Shown here one piece after another: positions 19,850 through 28,609 of a DNA stretch of 39,439 nt. The stretch covers positions 1 through 39,439 of the forward strand of contig CANDCP010000030.1 in the NCBI GenBank assembly GCA_947383215.1, written 5' to 3'. The first letter of the stretch is position 1. Each line of letters begins with the position of its first letter. Under the pieces are notes generated by a model, which saw nothing but the letters and a program-made list of their open reading frames with translations, was not told the origin of the DNA and ran no database searches. The stretch comes from an uncultured Roseburia sp. (GTDB taxonomy: Bacteria; Bacillota; Clostridia; Lachnospirales; Lachnospiraceae). The translations under genes were made by a program, and so were the position numbers.

Positions 19850-20419
19850 ATGATTGGAGGAATTGGAACGTCGGCGTGGAATTATTACGGTTTCGGCGGC
19901 GGTGTGAGAGAGAGCGCATTTGTATCGGGAGCGTCCGTGAACGGAACCTCTTTGCAGGAGGCGTCTGTCCGGGGGGCGAACGGGGACCGGGAGGATAGAG
20001 GCGTTATTTTAGAGCTGAGCGAGCAGGGAAAAAAGGCGGAGAGAGGGATGCGCGCTTCGTCTTCCGAGGAGTGCCAGACGTGTAAGGAGCGCAAGTATGT
20101 GGACGGATCGGATGAGAACGTATCCTTTAAGTCGGCCGCCCATATTTCACCGGAGGCCTCCGCGTCACGCGTAATGGCGCATGAGCAGGAGCATGTTTCT
20201 AACGCGTACACAAAAGCGGCGAAAGGGGACGGAAAAGTCGTTTCCGCCAGTGTAAGCCTTCACACGGAGATCTGTCCGGAGTGCGGCAGAAGTTTTGTGG
20301 CCGGCGGCGTGACGAATACAATGATTAAGTACGGCAATGAGAAGAATCCGTATCAGCAGCAAAAGAAATCTATGGACGCGATGTCCTTAGTCGGCAGGAA
20401 TATCGATTATGTGGCGTAA
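19850..20419 (+). CDS. Putative metalloprotease-like protein with HEQEH motif (SprA-related type)
   Basis: A 189-aa protein. Residues about 77-90 contain CQTCKERKYVDGSD, then VSFKSAAHISPEASASRVMAHEQEHVSNAY, in which HEQEH fits the HExxH zinc-protease pattern, then SLHTEICPECGRSFVAGG with a second CxxC. The two CxxC pairs around the HEQEH suggest one or two metal sites. I recall this pattern from the SprA-related putative metalloprotease family common in Lachnospiraceae; activity is undemonstrated. No signal peptide is seen. Its stop overlaps the start of the DUF975 gene by 11 bases, so the two are coupled. A good promoter precedes it. Confidence 0.75.
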   Translation: MIGGIGTSAWNYYGFGGGVRESAFVSGASVNGTSLQEASVRGANGDREDRGVILELSEQGKKAERGMRASSSEECQTCKERKYVDGSDENVSFKSAAHISPEASASRVMAHEQEHVSNAYTKAAKGDGKVVSASVSLHTEICPECGRSFVAGGVTNTMIKYGNEKNPYQQQKKSMDAMSLVGRNIDYVA

Positions 20420-21155
20420 TTCGGCAGAGCTGAAGAGGCAGGCAAGGGAAATTCTGACGCACCGTTACAAAACGCCGATGGGCGCTATGGTTGTCACGGA
20501 GCTGATAACGGTAATTTTGCTTTTGCCGTTTTCATGGAACATAACGGATGAGTCATCCGTCAGGGAGTGGACAATTTATTATTTTGCGGCGTTTATTATA
20601 TCGCTGATTGCGTCTCTCTTTCGCGCGGGATGTTTGCGGATTGCCCTCAACATGGCGCGCGGGGAGCGCGATTCGTTTTCGGAGCTCTTCTATGTGTTTC
20701 GGAATCATCCGGATAAGTATATTCTTGCAACCTTAGTGCTCACCTTGCTGTCTTTTGTGCCGGCGGTTCCTTTTTTGGCGGTTGTCTGGCTGATTGAGAC
20801 GCCAAAAATAAGCGCGGCTCTTCTTGCGGCGCTTATTTTATCCGGAGTAGTTATGCTGGCGGGAATCGTCCTTCTGTTTTTAAATTACGGGATGTATTCT
20901 TATATTTTGCTGGATCGGCAACAGATCGGCATAGCGGAAGCGTTTCGTGAGAGCAGACGTATGATGCGGGGGAATAAAGGGCGTCTGCTTTATTTAAATC
21001 TTGCATTTCTCGGCTGGCAGGCGCTTGGCGTACTGTCGCTTGGAATCGGATTTCTGTGGGTACAGCCGTATATGACGCAAACGCAGACGTGCTTTTACCT
21101 GGAGGTGTCGGGGGAGCGTCCGTTAAACGGAGAGCGTAAGGAGAAGAATTATTGA
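20409..21155 (+). CDS. DUF975 integral membrane protein
   Basis: A 248-aa protein beginning MWRNSAELKRQAREIL, the usual DUF975 opening, with about five membrane segments: VVTELITVILLLPF, IYYFAAFIISLIASLF, YILATLVLTLLSFVPAVPFLAVVWLI, LLAALILSGVVMLAGIVLLFL and a last one near LAFLGWQALGVLSLGIGFLW. The segment IGIAEAFRESRRMMRGNKGRLLYLNLAFLGW is the family motif. Function is unknown. It overlaps the upstream HEQEH gene and converges, with a seven-base overlap, on the DUF4190 gene. Confidence 0.88.
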   Translation: MWRNSAELKRQAREILTHRYKTPMGAMVVTELITVILLLPFSWNITDESSVREWTIYYFAAFIISLIASLFRAGCLRIALNMARGERDSFSELFYVFRNHPDKYILATLVLTLLSFVPAVPFLAVVWLIETPKISAALLAALILSGVVMLAGIVLLFLNYGMYSYILLDRQQIGIAEAFRESRRMMRGNKGRLLYLNLAFLGWQALGVLSLGIGFLWVQPYMTQTQTCFYLEVSGERPLNGERKEKNY

Positions 21156-21526
21156 TAGTATTTCATGTATTGTTCGGCCATTTCGTTGGAGTAGCGCATC
21201 AGCTCGTCGAAGCTTCCGTAATAGCTGACTGCGTAGAACAGCATGACGATATACAGAATGACCGTGACCGTAAGGCCCGAAATCCCGAGGATAAGGCCTG
21301 TTTTTCCGGCGCCGTCGAGCGTTGTCTCCCCGCCTCTTGACAGAAGGGCAAAGATGATAGAGAGCGCGCCAAAGACAATTGCCGAGTAGATACAGCAGCA
21401 TGTCGCGAGCGAGAGAATTCCCATGACAAAGGAAGCTGTCGCCAGCCCGTGAGAGCGCCTGTCCGGATCGCGCCGGTCTTGCGGCGTGCTTTGACGGTCG
21501 AGATTCGCGTTGTTTTGGTAGTCCAT
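21149..21526 (-). CDS. DUF4190-type small membrane protein
   Basis: A 125-aa protein with a polar, Gln/Arg/Asp-rich N-terminal 25 residues followed by HGLATASFVMGILSLATCCC, the typical DUF4190 start, and two further hydrophobic stretches (IYSAIVFGALSIIFALL; GLILGISGLTVTVILYIVMLFY). The C terminus is helical and tyrosine-rich. ATG 21526 on the minus strand is supported by AGGAGG seven bases upstream; the longer open frame is not. A minus-strand promoter lies at 21564-21592. Function unknown; such proteins often sit with DUF975 genes. Confidence 0.82.
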   Translation of the reverse strand: MDYQNNANLDRQSTPQDRRDPDRRSHGLATASFVMGILSLATCCCIYSAIVFGALSIIFALLSRGGETTLDGAGKTGLILGISGLTVTVILYIVMLFYAVSYYGSFDELMRYSNEMAEQYMKYYQ

Positions 21527-21563
21527 AGATCGTCCTCCTGAATGATTAATTGATTTGCCCATA

Positions 21564-21592
21564 AGTATACCATTTTCATCTGCAAAAAACAA
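21564..21592 (-). promoter_or_regulatory. Sigma-A promoter of the DUF4190 gene
   Basis: On the minus strand TTGTTT (21592-21587), 17-bp spacer, TATACT (21569-21564), about 38 bases from the start codon. Confidence 0.65.
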
Positions 21593-21636
21593 TCCAAACA
21601 GATCCCGGAAACCCGATGATTGGCGTTTCTCTTGTT

Positions 21637-21665
21637 TTGCAGACGGGAAAATGATCAGATAGATT
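21637..21665 (+). promoter_or_regulatory. Probable promoter of tex
   Basis: TTGCAG at 21637-21642, 17-bp spacer, TAGATT at 21660-21665, 30 bases before the tex start. The -10 is imperfect. Confidence 0.45.
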
Positions 21666-21694
21666 CGAAAAACGGAAAATAAGGAGACATACGG

Positions 21695-23836
21695 ATGGAT
21701 ATTATCGGTAAGATTTCGGAGGAGCTTGGAATTAAGCGCCATCAGACGCAGGCGGCGGTAAGCCTGATCGACGAGGGGAATACAATTCCATTTATTGCAC
21801 GATATAGAAAAGAGATGACCGGAGCGTTAAATGACGAAGCGCTCCGGAATCTTTATGAACGTTTGAATTATCTGCGCAATCTTGAGGAGAAAAAGGAGCA
21901 GGTAATTGCAAGCATTGAAGAGCAGGGCAAGCTCACCGGGGAGCTGAGAGAGCAGATTCTTGCGGCGCAGACGCTGGTGGTCGTGGAGGATTTGTATCGC
22001 CCGTACCGTCCAAAGCGTCGGACAAGGGCTACAATTGCCAGGGAGAGGGGATTAGAGCCGCTTGCCAATACGATAATGCTTCAGATGACGACGGAGCCGC
22101 TTGAAAGCGCGGCGGAGCAGTTTGTGGACGAGGAAAAGGAAGTGTATACCGCGGAAGACGCGATAAACGGCGCCAAAGATATTTTGGCGGAATACATTTC
22201 GGACGAGGCGGATTATCGCATTCGCATCCGTGATTTGACGGCGGAGAAGGGGAGAATTGTCTCGACGGCCAAAGATCCGGAGGCGGAGAGCGTCTATGAG
22301 ATGTATTATGAGTTTGACGAGGCGGTATCGAAGCTTGCGGGGCACAGGACGCTGGCGCTCAACCGCGGCGAGGCGGAGAAGGTTCTTAGCGTGAAGATCG
22401 AACCTCCGGAGGAGGAGATTTTGTCTTATCTCGCAGGGAAAATCATTGTCAAAGAAAATCCGGTGACGGCGCCGGTGCTGCGGGAGGTGATTGCGGACAG
22501 TTATAAACGTCTGATCGCTCCGGCAATCGAGCGCGAGATCAGAAATGATCTGACGGAGAAGGCCCAGGATGGGGCGATCAGGGTATTTGGCAAGAATTTA
22601 GAACAGCTTTTGATGCAGCCGCCGATTGCGGGACAGGTTGTGCTCGGATGGGATCCGGCATTTCGCACGGGATGTAAGCTTGCGGTTGTGGACGCGACGG
22701 GCAAGGTTTTGGATACGACGGTAATCTATCCGACAGCGCCGCAGAACAAGGTTGAGGAATCGAAAAAAATTGTAAAGCGGCTGATAAGCAAATATGGCGT
22801 TACCTTAATTTCATTAGGAAACGGGACGGCCTCCAGGGAGTCGGAGACGGTGATTGTGGAGCTGATCAAGGAGCTTTCGCATCCGGTGCAGTATGTGATC
22901 GTAAATGAGGCGGGGGCTTCCGTTTATTCTGCGAGCAAGCTTGCAACCGAGGAGTTTCCGAATTTTGACGTCGGGCAGAGAAGCGCGGCTTCCATCGCGA
23001 GAAGGCTGCAGGATCCGCTGGCGGAGTTGGTGAAGATCGATCCCAAATCCATTGGCGTCGGTCAGTATCAGCACGATATGAACCAGAAAAAATTGAGCGA
23101 AGCGCTCGGCGGGGTGGTGGAAGACTGTGTCAATAAGGTTGGCGTCGATTTAAATACGGCGTCTGCGTCGCTTTTAGAATATATTTCTGGGGTGACTAAG
23201 GCGATTGCCAAAAATATTGTGGCTTACAGGGAAGAGAATGGTAAATTTAAGAAGCGCGCGGAGCTTTTGAAGGTGGCAAAGCTGGGGCCGAAGGCGTACG
23301 AGCAGTGCGCGGGATTTTTGCGCATTACGGACGGCGAGAATCCGCTGGATGCGACGAGCGTGCACCCGGAGAGCTATGCGGCGGCCGAGCAATTGCTGAA
23401 AAAGCTGGGGTATACGACCGATGATATCCGGGATGGCAAATTAAAAGGGATTTCAAAAAAGATTGGAAGCGTAAAGACGTTTGCCGCCGAGCTTGGGGGT
23501 GGCGGGATGACGCTTTCGGATATGATAAAAGAGCTGGAAAAACCTGCGCGCGACCCGCGGCTTGATATGCCGAAGCCGATTTTGCGCAGCGATGTGCTGG
23601 AGATGAAGGATTTGACAGAGGGCATGGTGTTGAAGGGAACCGTTCGGAATGTCATTGATTTTGGCGCCTTTGTAGATATCGGCGTGCACCAGGACGGACT
23701 CGTACATATCTCGCAGATGAGCGAGCGGTATATCAAACATCCGCTGGAGGTCGTGAGCGTCGGAGATATTGTCGAGGTGAAGGTTCTGAGCGTGGATTTA
23801 AAGAAGCAGAGGATACAGCTTACAATGAAGATTTAA
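21695..23836 (+). CDS. tex: Tex-family RNA-binding transcription accessory protein
   Basis: A 713-aa cytoplasmic nucleic-acid-binding protein. Order of parts: N-terminal helical region with IPFIARYRKEMTGALNDEALRNL (residues about 31-53), a RuvC/YqgF-like domain (VVLGWDPAFRTGCKLAVVDATGKVL, about 325-349), helix-hairpin-helix units (SIGVGQYQHDMNQKKLSEALGGVVEDCVNKVGVDLNTAS) and a C-terminal S1 domain (GMVLKGTVRNVIDFGAFVDIGVHQDGLVHISQMS, about 645-678). Length is normal for Tex/YhgF. It is transcribed alone and ends in a strong terminator. Confidence 0.96.
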   Translation: MDIIGKISEELGIKRHQTQAAVSLIDEGNTIPFIARYRKEMTGALNDEALRNLYERLNYLRNLEEKKEQVIASIEEQGKLTGELREQILAAQTLVVVEDLYRPYRPKRRTRATIARERGLEPLANTIMLQMTTEPLESAAEQFVDEEKEVYTAEDAINGAKDILAEYISDEADYRIRIRDLTAEKGRIVSTAKDPEAESVYEMYYEFDEAVSKLAGHRTLALNRGEAEKVLSVKIEPPEEEILSYLAGKIIVKENPVTAPVLREVIADSYKRLIAPAIEREIRNDLTEKAQDGAIRVFGKNLEQLLMQPPIAGQVVLGWDPAFRTGCKLAVVDATGKVLDTTVIYPTAPQNKVEESKKIVKRLISKYGVTLISLGNGTASRESETVIVELIKELSHPVQYVIVNEAGASVYSASKLATEEFPNFDVGQRSAASIARRLQDPLAELVKIDPKSIGVGQYQHDMNQKKLSEALGGVVEDCVNKVGVDLNTASASLLEYISGVTKAIAKNIVAYREENGKFKKRAELLKVAKLGPKAYEQCAGFLRITDGENPLDATSVHPESYAAAEQLLKKLGYTTDDIRDGKLKGISKKIGSVKTFAAELGGGGMTLSDMIKELEKPARDPRLDMPKPILRSDVLEMKDLTEGMVLKGTVRNVIDFGAFVDIGVHQDGLVHISQMSERYIKHPLEVVSVGDIVEVKVLSVDLKKQRIQLTMKI

Positions 23837-23855
23837 CAAAACAGGTGCGGATGAA

Positions 23856-23885
23856 CCTCCAGGTCGGCAGATCTGGAGGCTTTTT
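23856..23885 (+). terminator. Rho-independent terminator after tex
   Basis: A 7-bp stem CCTCCAG/CTGGAGG with a 10-nt loop followed by CTTTTT. Only 21 bases separate it from the histidine-kinase start, leaving no room for a promoter downstream of it. Confidence 0.88.
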
Positions 23886-23906
23886 CAAAGTAAGAGGGGG
23901 TTAGCG

Positions 23907-25673
23907 ATGGCGCGGCGAATGAAGAATATGAAAATTCAAATCAAAATTATATTTCTGTACTTTTTGGCGCTTATTTTGTCTTTTTTTCTGACGTTTTCTG
24001 CGATTTTTGTGATCAATAAAAAATATATGGAGCAGGAGGTCGGAACAACGGGCGTTCAGACAATCAAAGCATTAAAAGGAAATTTAAATCTGATTTTAGA
24101 AAATGTACGGCAATTTTCGGATTTGATTTATTTTGACGGCAATGTGCAGGAGGCTTTGCGGAAGATTGATTCGAGCAATATAGATCCGGTGATTCAACAG
24201 ACGATTCAGAAAAGCCTTGTGAAGATGATTTTATCGGGAGAGTATATCTCTACGGCGAATATTTTCGATATTTATTATAACGACTACAATTCGTATAAAA
24301 TCGGCCCGATTTTTGCGGAGGGAGAAAAGATAGAGGGTACAGAGTGGTTTCGAAAGATGCAGTCTGCGGACGGCGGAAGTTTTTTTATCCATAAAAGCGA
24401 AGGGGTATTGAGTTTTCCCACGAGAGCAGAAAAAAATTATATTTCTCTGGTGCGCGAAATCTGTGATCAGGAAACCTATGAGCATCTAGCGATTCTTTTG
24501 CTGACGATTGACGAGGAGACCTTGCAGTCCTATTTCAGGGAGGTCAGCGGGCCCTACGAATCCAGTTTTTTTATTGTGGATGGGGCGGGGAATTATATTA
24601 TTTCGCCGAAGGAGATGACGCACGACTGGAAAAGGTATCTCCCGGAAACTTCAATGGACGGCTCCGGTTATGAGGCGGTGACCGTGGACGGAAGAAAAAT
24701 GATATGTGTCTATCAGAACATGGAGGTTGAGGACTGGATTTTAATCGGAATGATGCCGATGAATGAAGTAGGGATACATTCCTCTTTTCCCTCTTATTTG
24801 GTGGTGCTGATTACCGGATTGAATCTGTTTTTCCTGTTTTTATGCTCCGCAATGCTCTCAAAGCTGATATTCTCGCCGCTGGCAAAGGTTGTCAATCACA
24901 TGAAGCTTGTGGAGGAGGGCTCTTTTTCGAGAATGGACGTAGATGACCGGAACAATGAAATTAATACTTTAAAGCGCGGCTTTAATCAGATGATGGAGTC
25001 GATGGAAAGGCTGATTTGCAGGGTGAAGGAGGAGGAGAAGGTTATCGCGAAAAATGAGCTGGATATTATTCAGGCTCAGATTAATCCTCATTTTTTGTAT
25101 AACACCCTCGACGCGGTATCGGCGCTGGCGCTGATTAATGATAACGAGAGCTGCTTTAAGATGACGCAGGCGCTCGGCAGCTTTTACCGGAACAGCCTAA
25201 ACAGCGGCAGAGATATTGTATCGGTCAAGGATGAGATTGCGTGTATAAAAAGTTATATTACGATATTAAATATAAGATACGATGATAAAATTCTGGTATC
25301 GTATGATATTGAGGAGAGAATCATGTCCAGGCAGATGTTAAAGCTTATTTTGCAGCCGGTGATTGAGAACGCCGTACATCATGGAATCCAGGAGAAGGGA
25401 AACAGCGGTCATATTACGATTAAGGGGTACCAGGATGAAAACGAGTTGATTTTCATTGTCAACGACGACGGGTGTGGAATGGATGAAGAGCGCATTGAGG
25501 CGATTATGAGGGGGGAGACGCAGACAGGAAAAAGCGGGTTTGGGTTGTACAGTCTGATACAGAGAGTTTCCCTCTATTATCAGATCGACAATCCGGTTCT
25601 GATTCACAGTGAGGTGGGGAGCGGGACAGAGGTAACAATTCGTATAGGAGTATTGGACGGTGAAAAGTCATGA
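23907..25673 (+). CDS. YesM-type sensor histidine kinase
   Basis: A 588-aa membrane kinase of the LytS/YesM class. TM1 is at residues about 12-34, then an extracellular Cache-like sensor of about 260 residues, TM2 at about 296-318, and HAMP at about 319-370 (SPLAKVVNHMKLVEEGSFS). The phospho-acceptor is His395 in INPHFLYNTLDAVSAL. The ATP-binding boxes are PVIENAVHHGIQ, VNDDGCGMDEE and GFGLYSLIQRV. Such kinases pair with YesN-type AraC regulators to control sugar transport and polysaccharide use. The start follows AGAGGGGG. Its stop overlaps the regulator start (ATGA). With the tex terminator directly upstream, its promoter may lie inside tex or expression may rest on read-through. Confidence 0.94.
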   Translation: MARRMKNMKIQIKIIFLYFLALILSFFLTFSAIFVINKKYMEQEVGTTGVQTIKALKGNLNLILENVRQFSDLIYFDGNVQEALRKIDSSNIDPVIQQTIQKSLVKMILSGEYISTANIFDIYYNDYNSYKIGPIFAEGEKIEGTEWFRKMQSADGGSFFIHKSEGVLSFPTRAEKNYISLVREICDQETYEHLAILLLTIDEETLQSYFREVSGPYESSFFIVDGAGNYIISPKEMTHDWKRYLPETSMDGSGYEAVTVDGRKMICVYQNMEVEDWILIGMMPMNEVGIHSSFPSYLVVLITGLNLFFLFLCSAMLSKLIFSPLAKVVNHMKLVEEGSFSRMDVDDRNNEINTLKRGFNQMMESMERLICRVKEEEKVIAKNELDIIQAQINPHFLYNTLDAVSALALINDNESCFKMTQALGSFYRNSLNSGRDIVSVKDEIACIKSYITILNIRYDDKILVSYDIEERIMSRQMLKLILQPVIENAVHHGIQEKGNSGHITIKGYQDENELIFIVNDDGCGMDEERIEAIMRGETQTGKSGFGLYSLIQRVSLYYQIDNPVLIHSEVGSGTEVTIRIGVLDGEKS

Positions 25674-27238
25674 AGGTAAAAGTATTGATCGTGGATGATG
25701 AAAAGTTGGAGAGAGTTTTGATCCGAAACGGATATGCGTGGGAGGAGAACGGCTTTGCGATTGTCGGGGAGGCCGGTTCCGGCGCAGAGGCTCTTGAAGC
25801 AGTGGAAAGAAAACGCCCGGATCTTGTGCTCACGGATATTCATATGCCGCACATGGACGGGTTAGAGCTCGCCGAGAGGATCCGAAAGATGAATGCGGCG
25901 TGCCGTATCGTGATTATTACGGGCTATCGTGAATTTGACTATGCGAGGAAAGCCGTGCGGGTCGGCGTGGAGGATTTTCTATTAAAATCTCTGGACATGG
26001 AAGAACTGGGGGAGACGGTAAGCAAATTGAGAGAGCAGATTATACAGGAAAAGCAGTCGATGCAGGAAGAGGAGGAGCGCCGGGACGCCGTTTCTGCCGA
26101 TTATGATATCGTGAGGGAGAGCCTTTGCCAGAGGCTTGTGGAGGGGCGCGTGCCCGACGAGGAGGCTGTCAGGCGCCTGGATTTATATGGCGCTACGGAT
26201 TTGCTTGCAGGCTGTATCTGCATCAATATCGAGTTGGGCGGCGAGGATTCGCAGGAAGGGCAGAGCGAATGGTCAAAGAAGCTTCTTGCGCTGGTACAGC
26301 GGCAATTTGCGCCTACGCTTTGTTTTGTGCACTATACGTTTCACGTTCTGGCATATTTTTCATCCGACAGCGCCGACGAGGGACTGGGCAGGAGAATCCA
26401 TGACAAGTTAAAAGAAAGCTTCGGCGTAGAGGTAAATATCGGAGTCAGCGAGGTGCAGAAAGGAACGGAGGGGATTGTCGGGGCATACAGACAGAGTGAG
26501 CGGGCGCTCGGCGCGGTTGTAGTATTCGGAAGAGGGAGCTGCATTGCATACAGAGATTATTTATCCATTGAAAATGAAAATGAGAATGAGGTGGAGATTG
26601 CGTGGAACGATTTTTTGTATGCGGTGCAAAACGGGATACGGGATAAAGTTGAGCTGTATGTAGAACAGTATATCGAAGAGATCCGCAGCGCAGGTGTGAT
26701 GAATCTCGAGTATCTGCGGTTGATGACAATGAATATTATTTCAAAGGCGGGCGGAACCCTGAACCGTTACGGAAAGAGCGCTATGGAGCTGTTAGGCGGG
26801 GAAAAGCTGTACCTGGAGATTGGAAAGATTTCTACAATCGACGAAATGCGCGCGCTTCTGCTTCATAATATGCAGCAGATTATGGATTTTCACTGCGGGA
26901 TTCATGTCAGAAAAAATAACGGGCTGATCAATAAGGCGGTGCAGTATATTGAAGAGCATTTGACAGAGCCGAATCTCTCGTTGAAAACCGTGGCGGCCAG
27001 CGTGTACGCAAATGAAAGCTACCTCAGCCGGATTTTCAAAAAAGAGATGGGGGAGAGTATGATAGAGTATGTTACAAAGAAGCGTATCGCAGAGAGCATT
27101 CGGCTGCTGAATACGACGGATTTAAAGGTATATGAAATTGCGGAGCAGGTAGGATTTCGGGATTCTCATTATTTTAGTATCTGTTTTAAAAAGCAGGTGG
27201 GCGTTACCGTAAAGGAATTTAAACAGTCTGGTTCTTAA
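25670..27238 (+). CDS. YesN-type response regulator, AraC family
   Basis: A 522-aa transcription factor. The receiver domain, residues about 1-120, has DD (9-10), the phosphorylation site Asp56 in LVLTDIHMPHMDG, and the lysine in FLLKSLD. A long middle region follows. The DNA-binding domain, about 415-515, carries two helix-turn-helix units of AraC type (SLKTVAASVYANESYLSRIFKKEMG; KVYEIAEQVGFRDSHYFSICFKKQVG). It overlaps the kinase gene by four bases and is 20 bases before the binding-protein gene. Likely targets include the sugar-binding lipoprotein and possibly the nearby glucanase. Confidence 0.95.
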   Translation: MKVKVLIVDDEKLERVLIRNGYAWEENGFAIVGEAGSGAEALEAVERKRPDLVLTDIHMPHMDGLELAERIRKMNAACRIVIITGYREFDYARKAVRVGVEDFLLKSLDMEELGETVSKLREQIIQEKQSMQEEEERRDAVSADYDIVRESLCQRLVEGRVPDEEAVRRLDLYGATDLLAGCICINIELGGEDSQEGQSEWSKKLLALVQRQFAPTLCFVHYTFHVLAYFSSDSADEGLGRRIHDKLKESFGVEVNIGVSEVQKGTEGIVGAYRQSERALGAVVVFGRGSCIAYRDYLSIENENENEVEIAWNDFLYAVQNGIRDKVELYVEQYIEEIRSAGVMNLEYLRLMTMNIISKAGGTLNRYGKSAMELLGGEKLYLEIGKISTIDEMRALLLHNMQQIMDFHCGIHVRKNNGLINKAVQYIEEHLTEPNLSLKTVAASVYANESYLSRIFKKEMGESMIEYVTKKRIAESIRLLNTTDLKVYEIAEQVGFRDSHYFSICFKKQVGVTVKEFKQSGS

Positions 27239-27258
27239 GAAGGACTTGGAGGTGGAAT

Positions 27259-28557
27259 ATGAAAAAAAAGATGGCTGCGTTTTTGGCGTTGTTTGGAATG
27301 GTATGGCTTGCCGCGTGCACGGGAGGCGGTCAGGCGGACGGCACGGAGAGGGAGAGCGAGGAGAAGATAACGCTGCACGTCTGGCATCAGTGGACCAATG
27401 ATACGAATGAGTTGAAGAAATTGTACGATAACGCGGTTGAACGGTATATGAGCGAGCATGAAAATCTTGTGATTCAGACGCATACGCTGGATACAGAGGC
27501 GTACAAAACAAAGATTTCGGCGGAGTTTGCGGGTGCGGCCGACGGGATCGATGTGTTTTATTACTGGGGGGCGTCTACGGCCAGAAAATTGGTAGAGGCG
27601 GACAAGCTTCTGCCGTTGGACGACTATATTACGGAGGAGATACGGGAGCAGATTCTGCCGGAGTCAGAAGCGGCTTTTCAGTACAATGGAAAGACATATT
27701 CCCTTCCTTCATTTTCCTGGTATCTCACGCTGTTTTGTAACCGTGATATTTTTGAGGAGGCGGGCGCGTCGATTCCCTCTACCTATACCGAGCTTTTGGA
27801 CGCCGTGGGGCAGATCAATGACTTAGGCGCCGTAACGCCGATTGCCGCCGGTGCGAAAGACGGCTGGAATCTTGCGCTTATTTACCAGGCGCTTGCCATG
27901 CGTGAAGTTGGCGCGCAAAATGTGAACCGTATGTTAAACGGCGAGATTTTGTTTGAGGATGCGGGGTACAGGGAGGGGGCCGAAAAGCTGGTTGAGCTGT
28001 ATAATCAAAATGCGTTTGGTAAGAATCCGCTGGATTCGGGGAACGACGAGGCGAACCGCATGTTTGTCAAAGGGGATGCTGCAATGCGGATCATGGGGAG
28101 CTGGTTTGCGAATCAGATCTATACGGATGAGGCCGCGTCGATAAATCCCGACCATGTTGTGGCGGTCGGGATTCCGATGATTGAGGGAAAAGGAAATGAG
28201 AGCGATTATTGCGGCGGTTTTGTGGAGTCTTTTTGGGTGAATAAGAGTACCGCGTACGAGAGCGAAGCGGCAGAGTTTGCGATCTATATCAATGAGGCCA
28301 TCGGAAACGCCGCGTATGAGTCGGGCAGCGGATTTAGCGGATGGAAGACAAGACAGGAGAAAAAGGAATTGAATCCCTTGTTTGTTCAGATTGAGAAGCT
28401 GCTGCTTGACGGAAGAACCGGCGTGCTTGCGTGGGACACTTCCTTAGATCCTCATGCCGCGGCCGTACACAATGATCTGGTACAGTTTTTGTGTACGCCC
28501 GATGCGGATATAGACTCATTTATCGAAAAGCATAAAAAGGTGATTAATGTGAAATAG
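27259..28557 (+). CDS. Extracellular solute-binding lipoprotein, sugar ABC family 1
   Basis: A 432-aa lipoprotein with lipobox LAAC (Cys20) after a 19-residue signal peptide. It shows family 1 binding-protein features: ITLHVWHQWTNDTNELKKLYDNAVERY, GIDVFYYWGASTARKLVEADKLLPLDDY, YSLPSFSWYLTLFCNRDIFEEAG, DAAMRIMGSWFANQI and GNESDYCGGFVESFWVNKS. The expected ligand is a sugar or oligosaccharide. No permease or ATPase gene follows, and a terminator comes 24 bases after the stop. It may serve distant permeases or act as a ligand receptor for the adjacent kinase. It is transcribed with the kinase and regulator. Confidence 0.92.
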   Translation: MKKKMAAFLALFGMVWLAACTGGGQADGTERESEEKITLHVWHQWTNDTNELKKLYDNAVERYMSEHENLVIQTHTLDTEAYKTKISAEFAGAADGIDVFYYWGASTARKLVEADKLLPLDDYITEEIREQILPESEAAFQYNGKTYSLPSFSWYLTLFCNRDIFEEAGASIPSTYTELLDAVGQINDLGAVTPIAAGAKDGWNLALIYQALAMREVGAQNVNRMLNGEILFEDAGYREGAEKLVELYNQNAFGKNPLDSGNDEANRMFVKGDAAMRIMGSWFANQIYTDEAASINPDHVVAVGIPMIEGKGNESDYCGGFVESFWVNKSTAYESEAAEFAIYINEAIGNAAYESGSGFSGWKTRQEKKELNPLFVQIEKLLLDGRTGVLAWDTSLDPHAAAVHNDLVQFLCTPDADIDSFIEKHKKVINVK

Positions 28558-28574
28558 GCACATACGCCTGCAGC

Positions 28575-28609
28575 AAAAAAAGAATCCGGCAAAGCCGGAT
28601 TCTTTTTTT
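28575..28609. terminator. Bidirectional rho-independent terminator
   Basis: A 10-bp stem AGAATCCGGC/GCCGGATTCT with an AAA loop, T7 on the right and A7 on the left. It ends both the binding-protein transcript (+) and the repeat-protein transcript (-), overlapping the stop codon of the latter. Confidence 0.9.
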
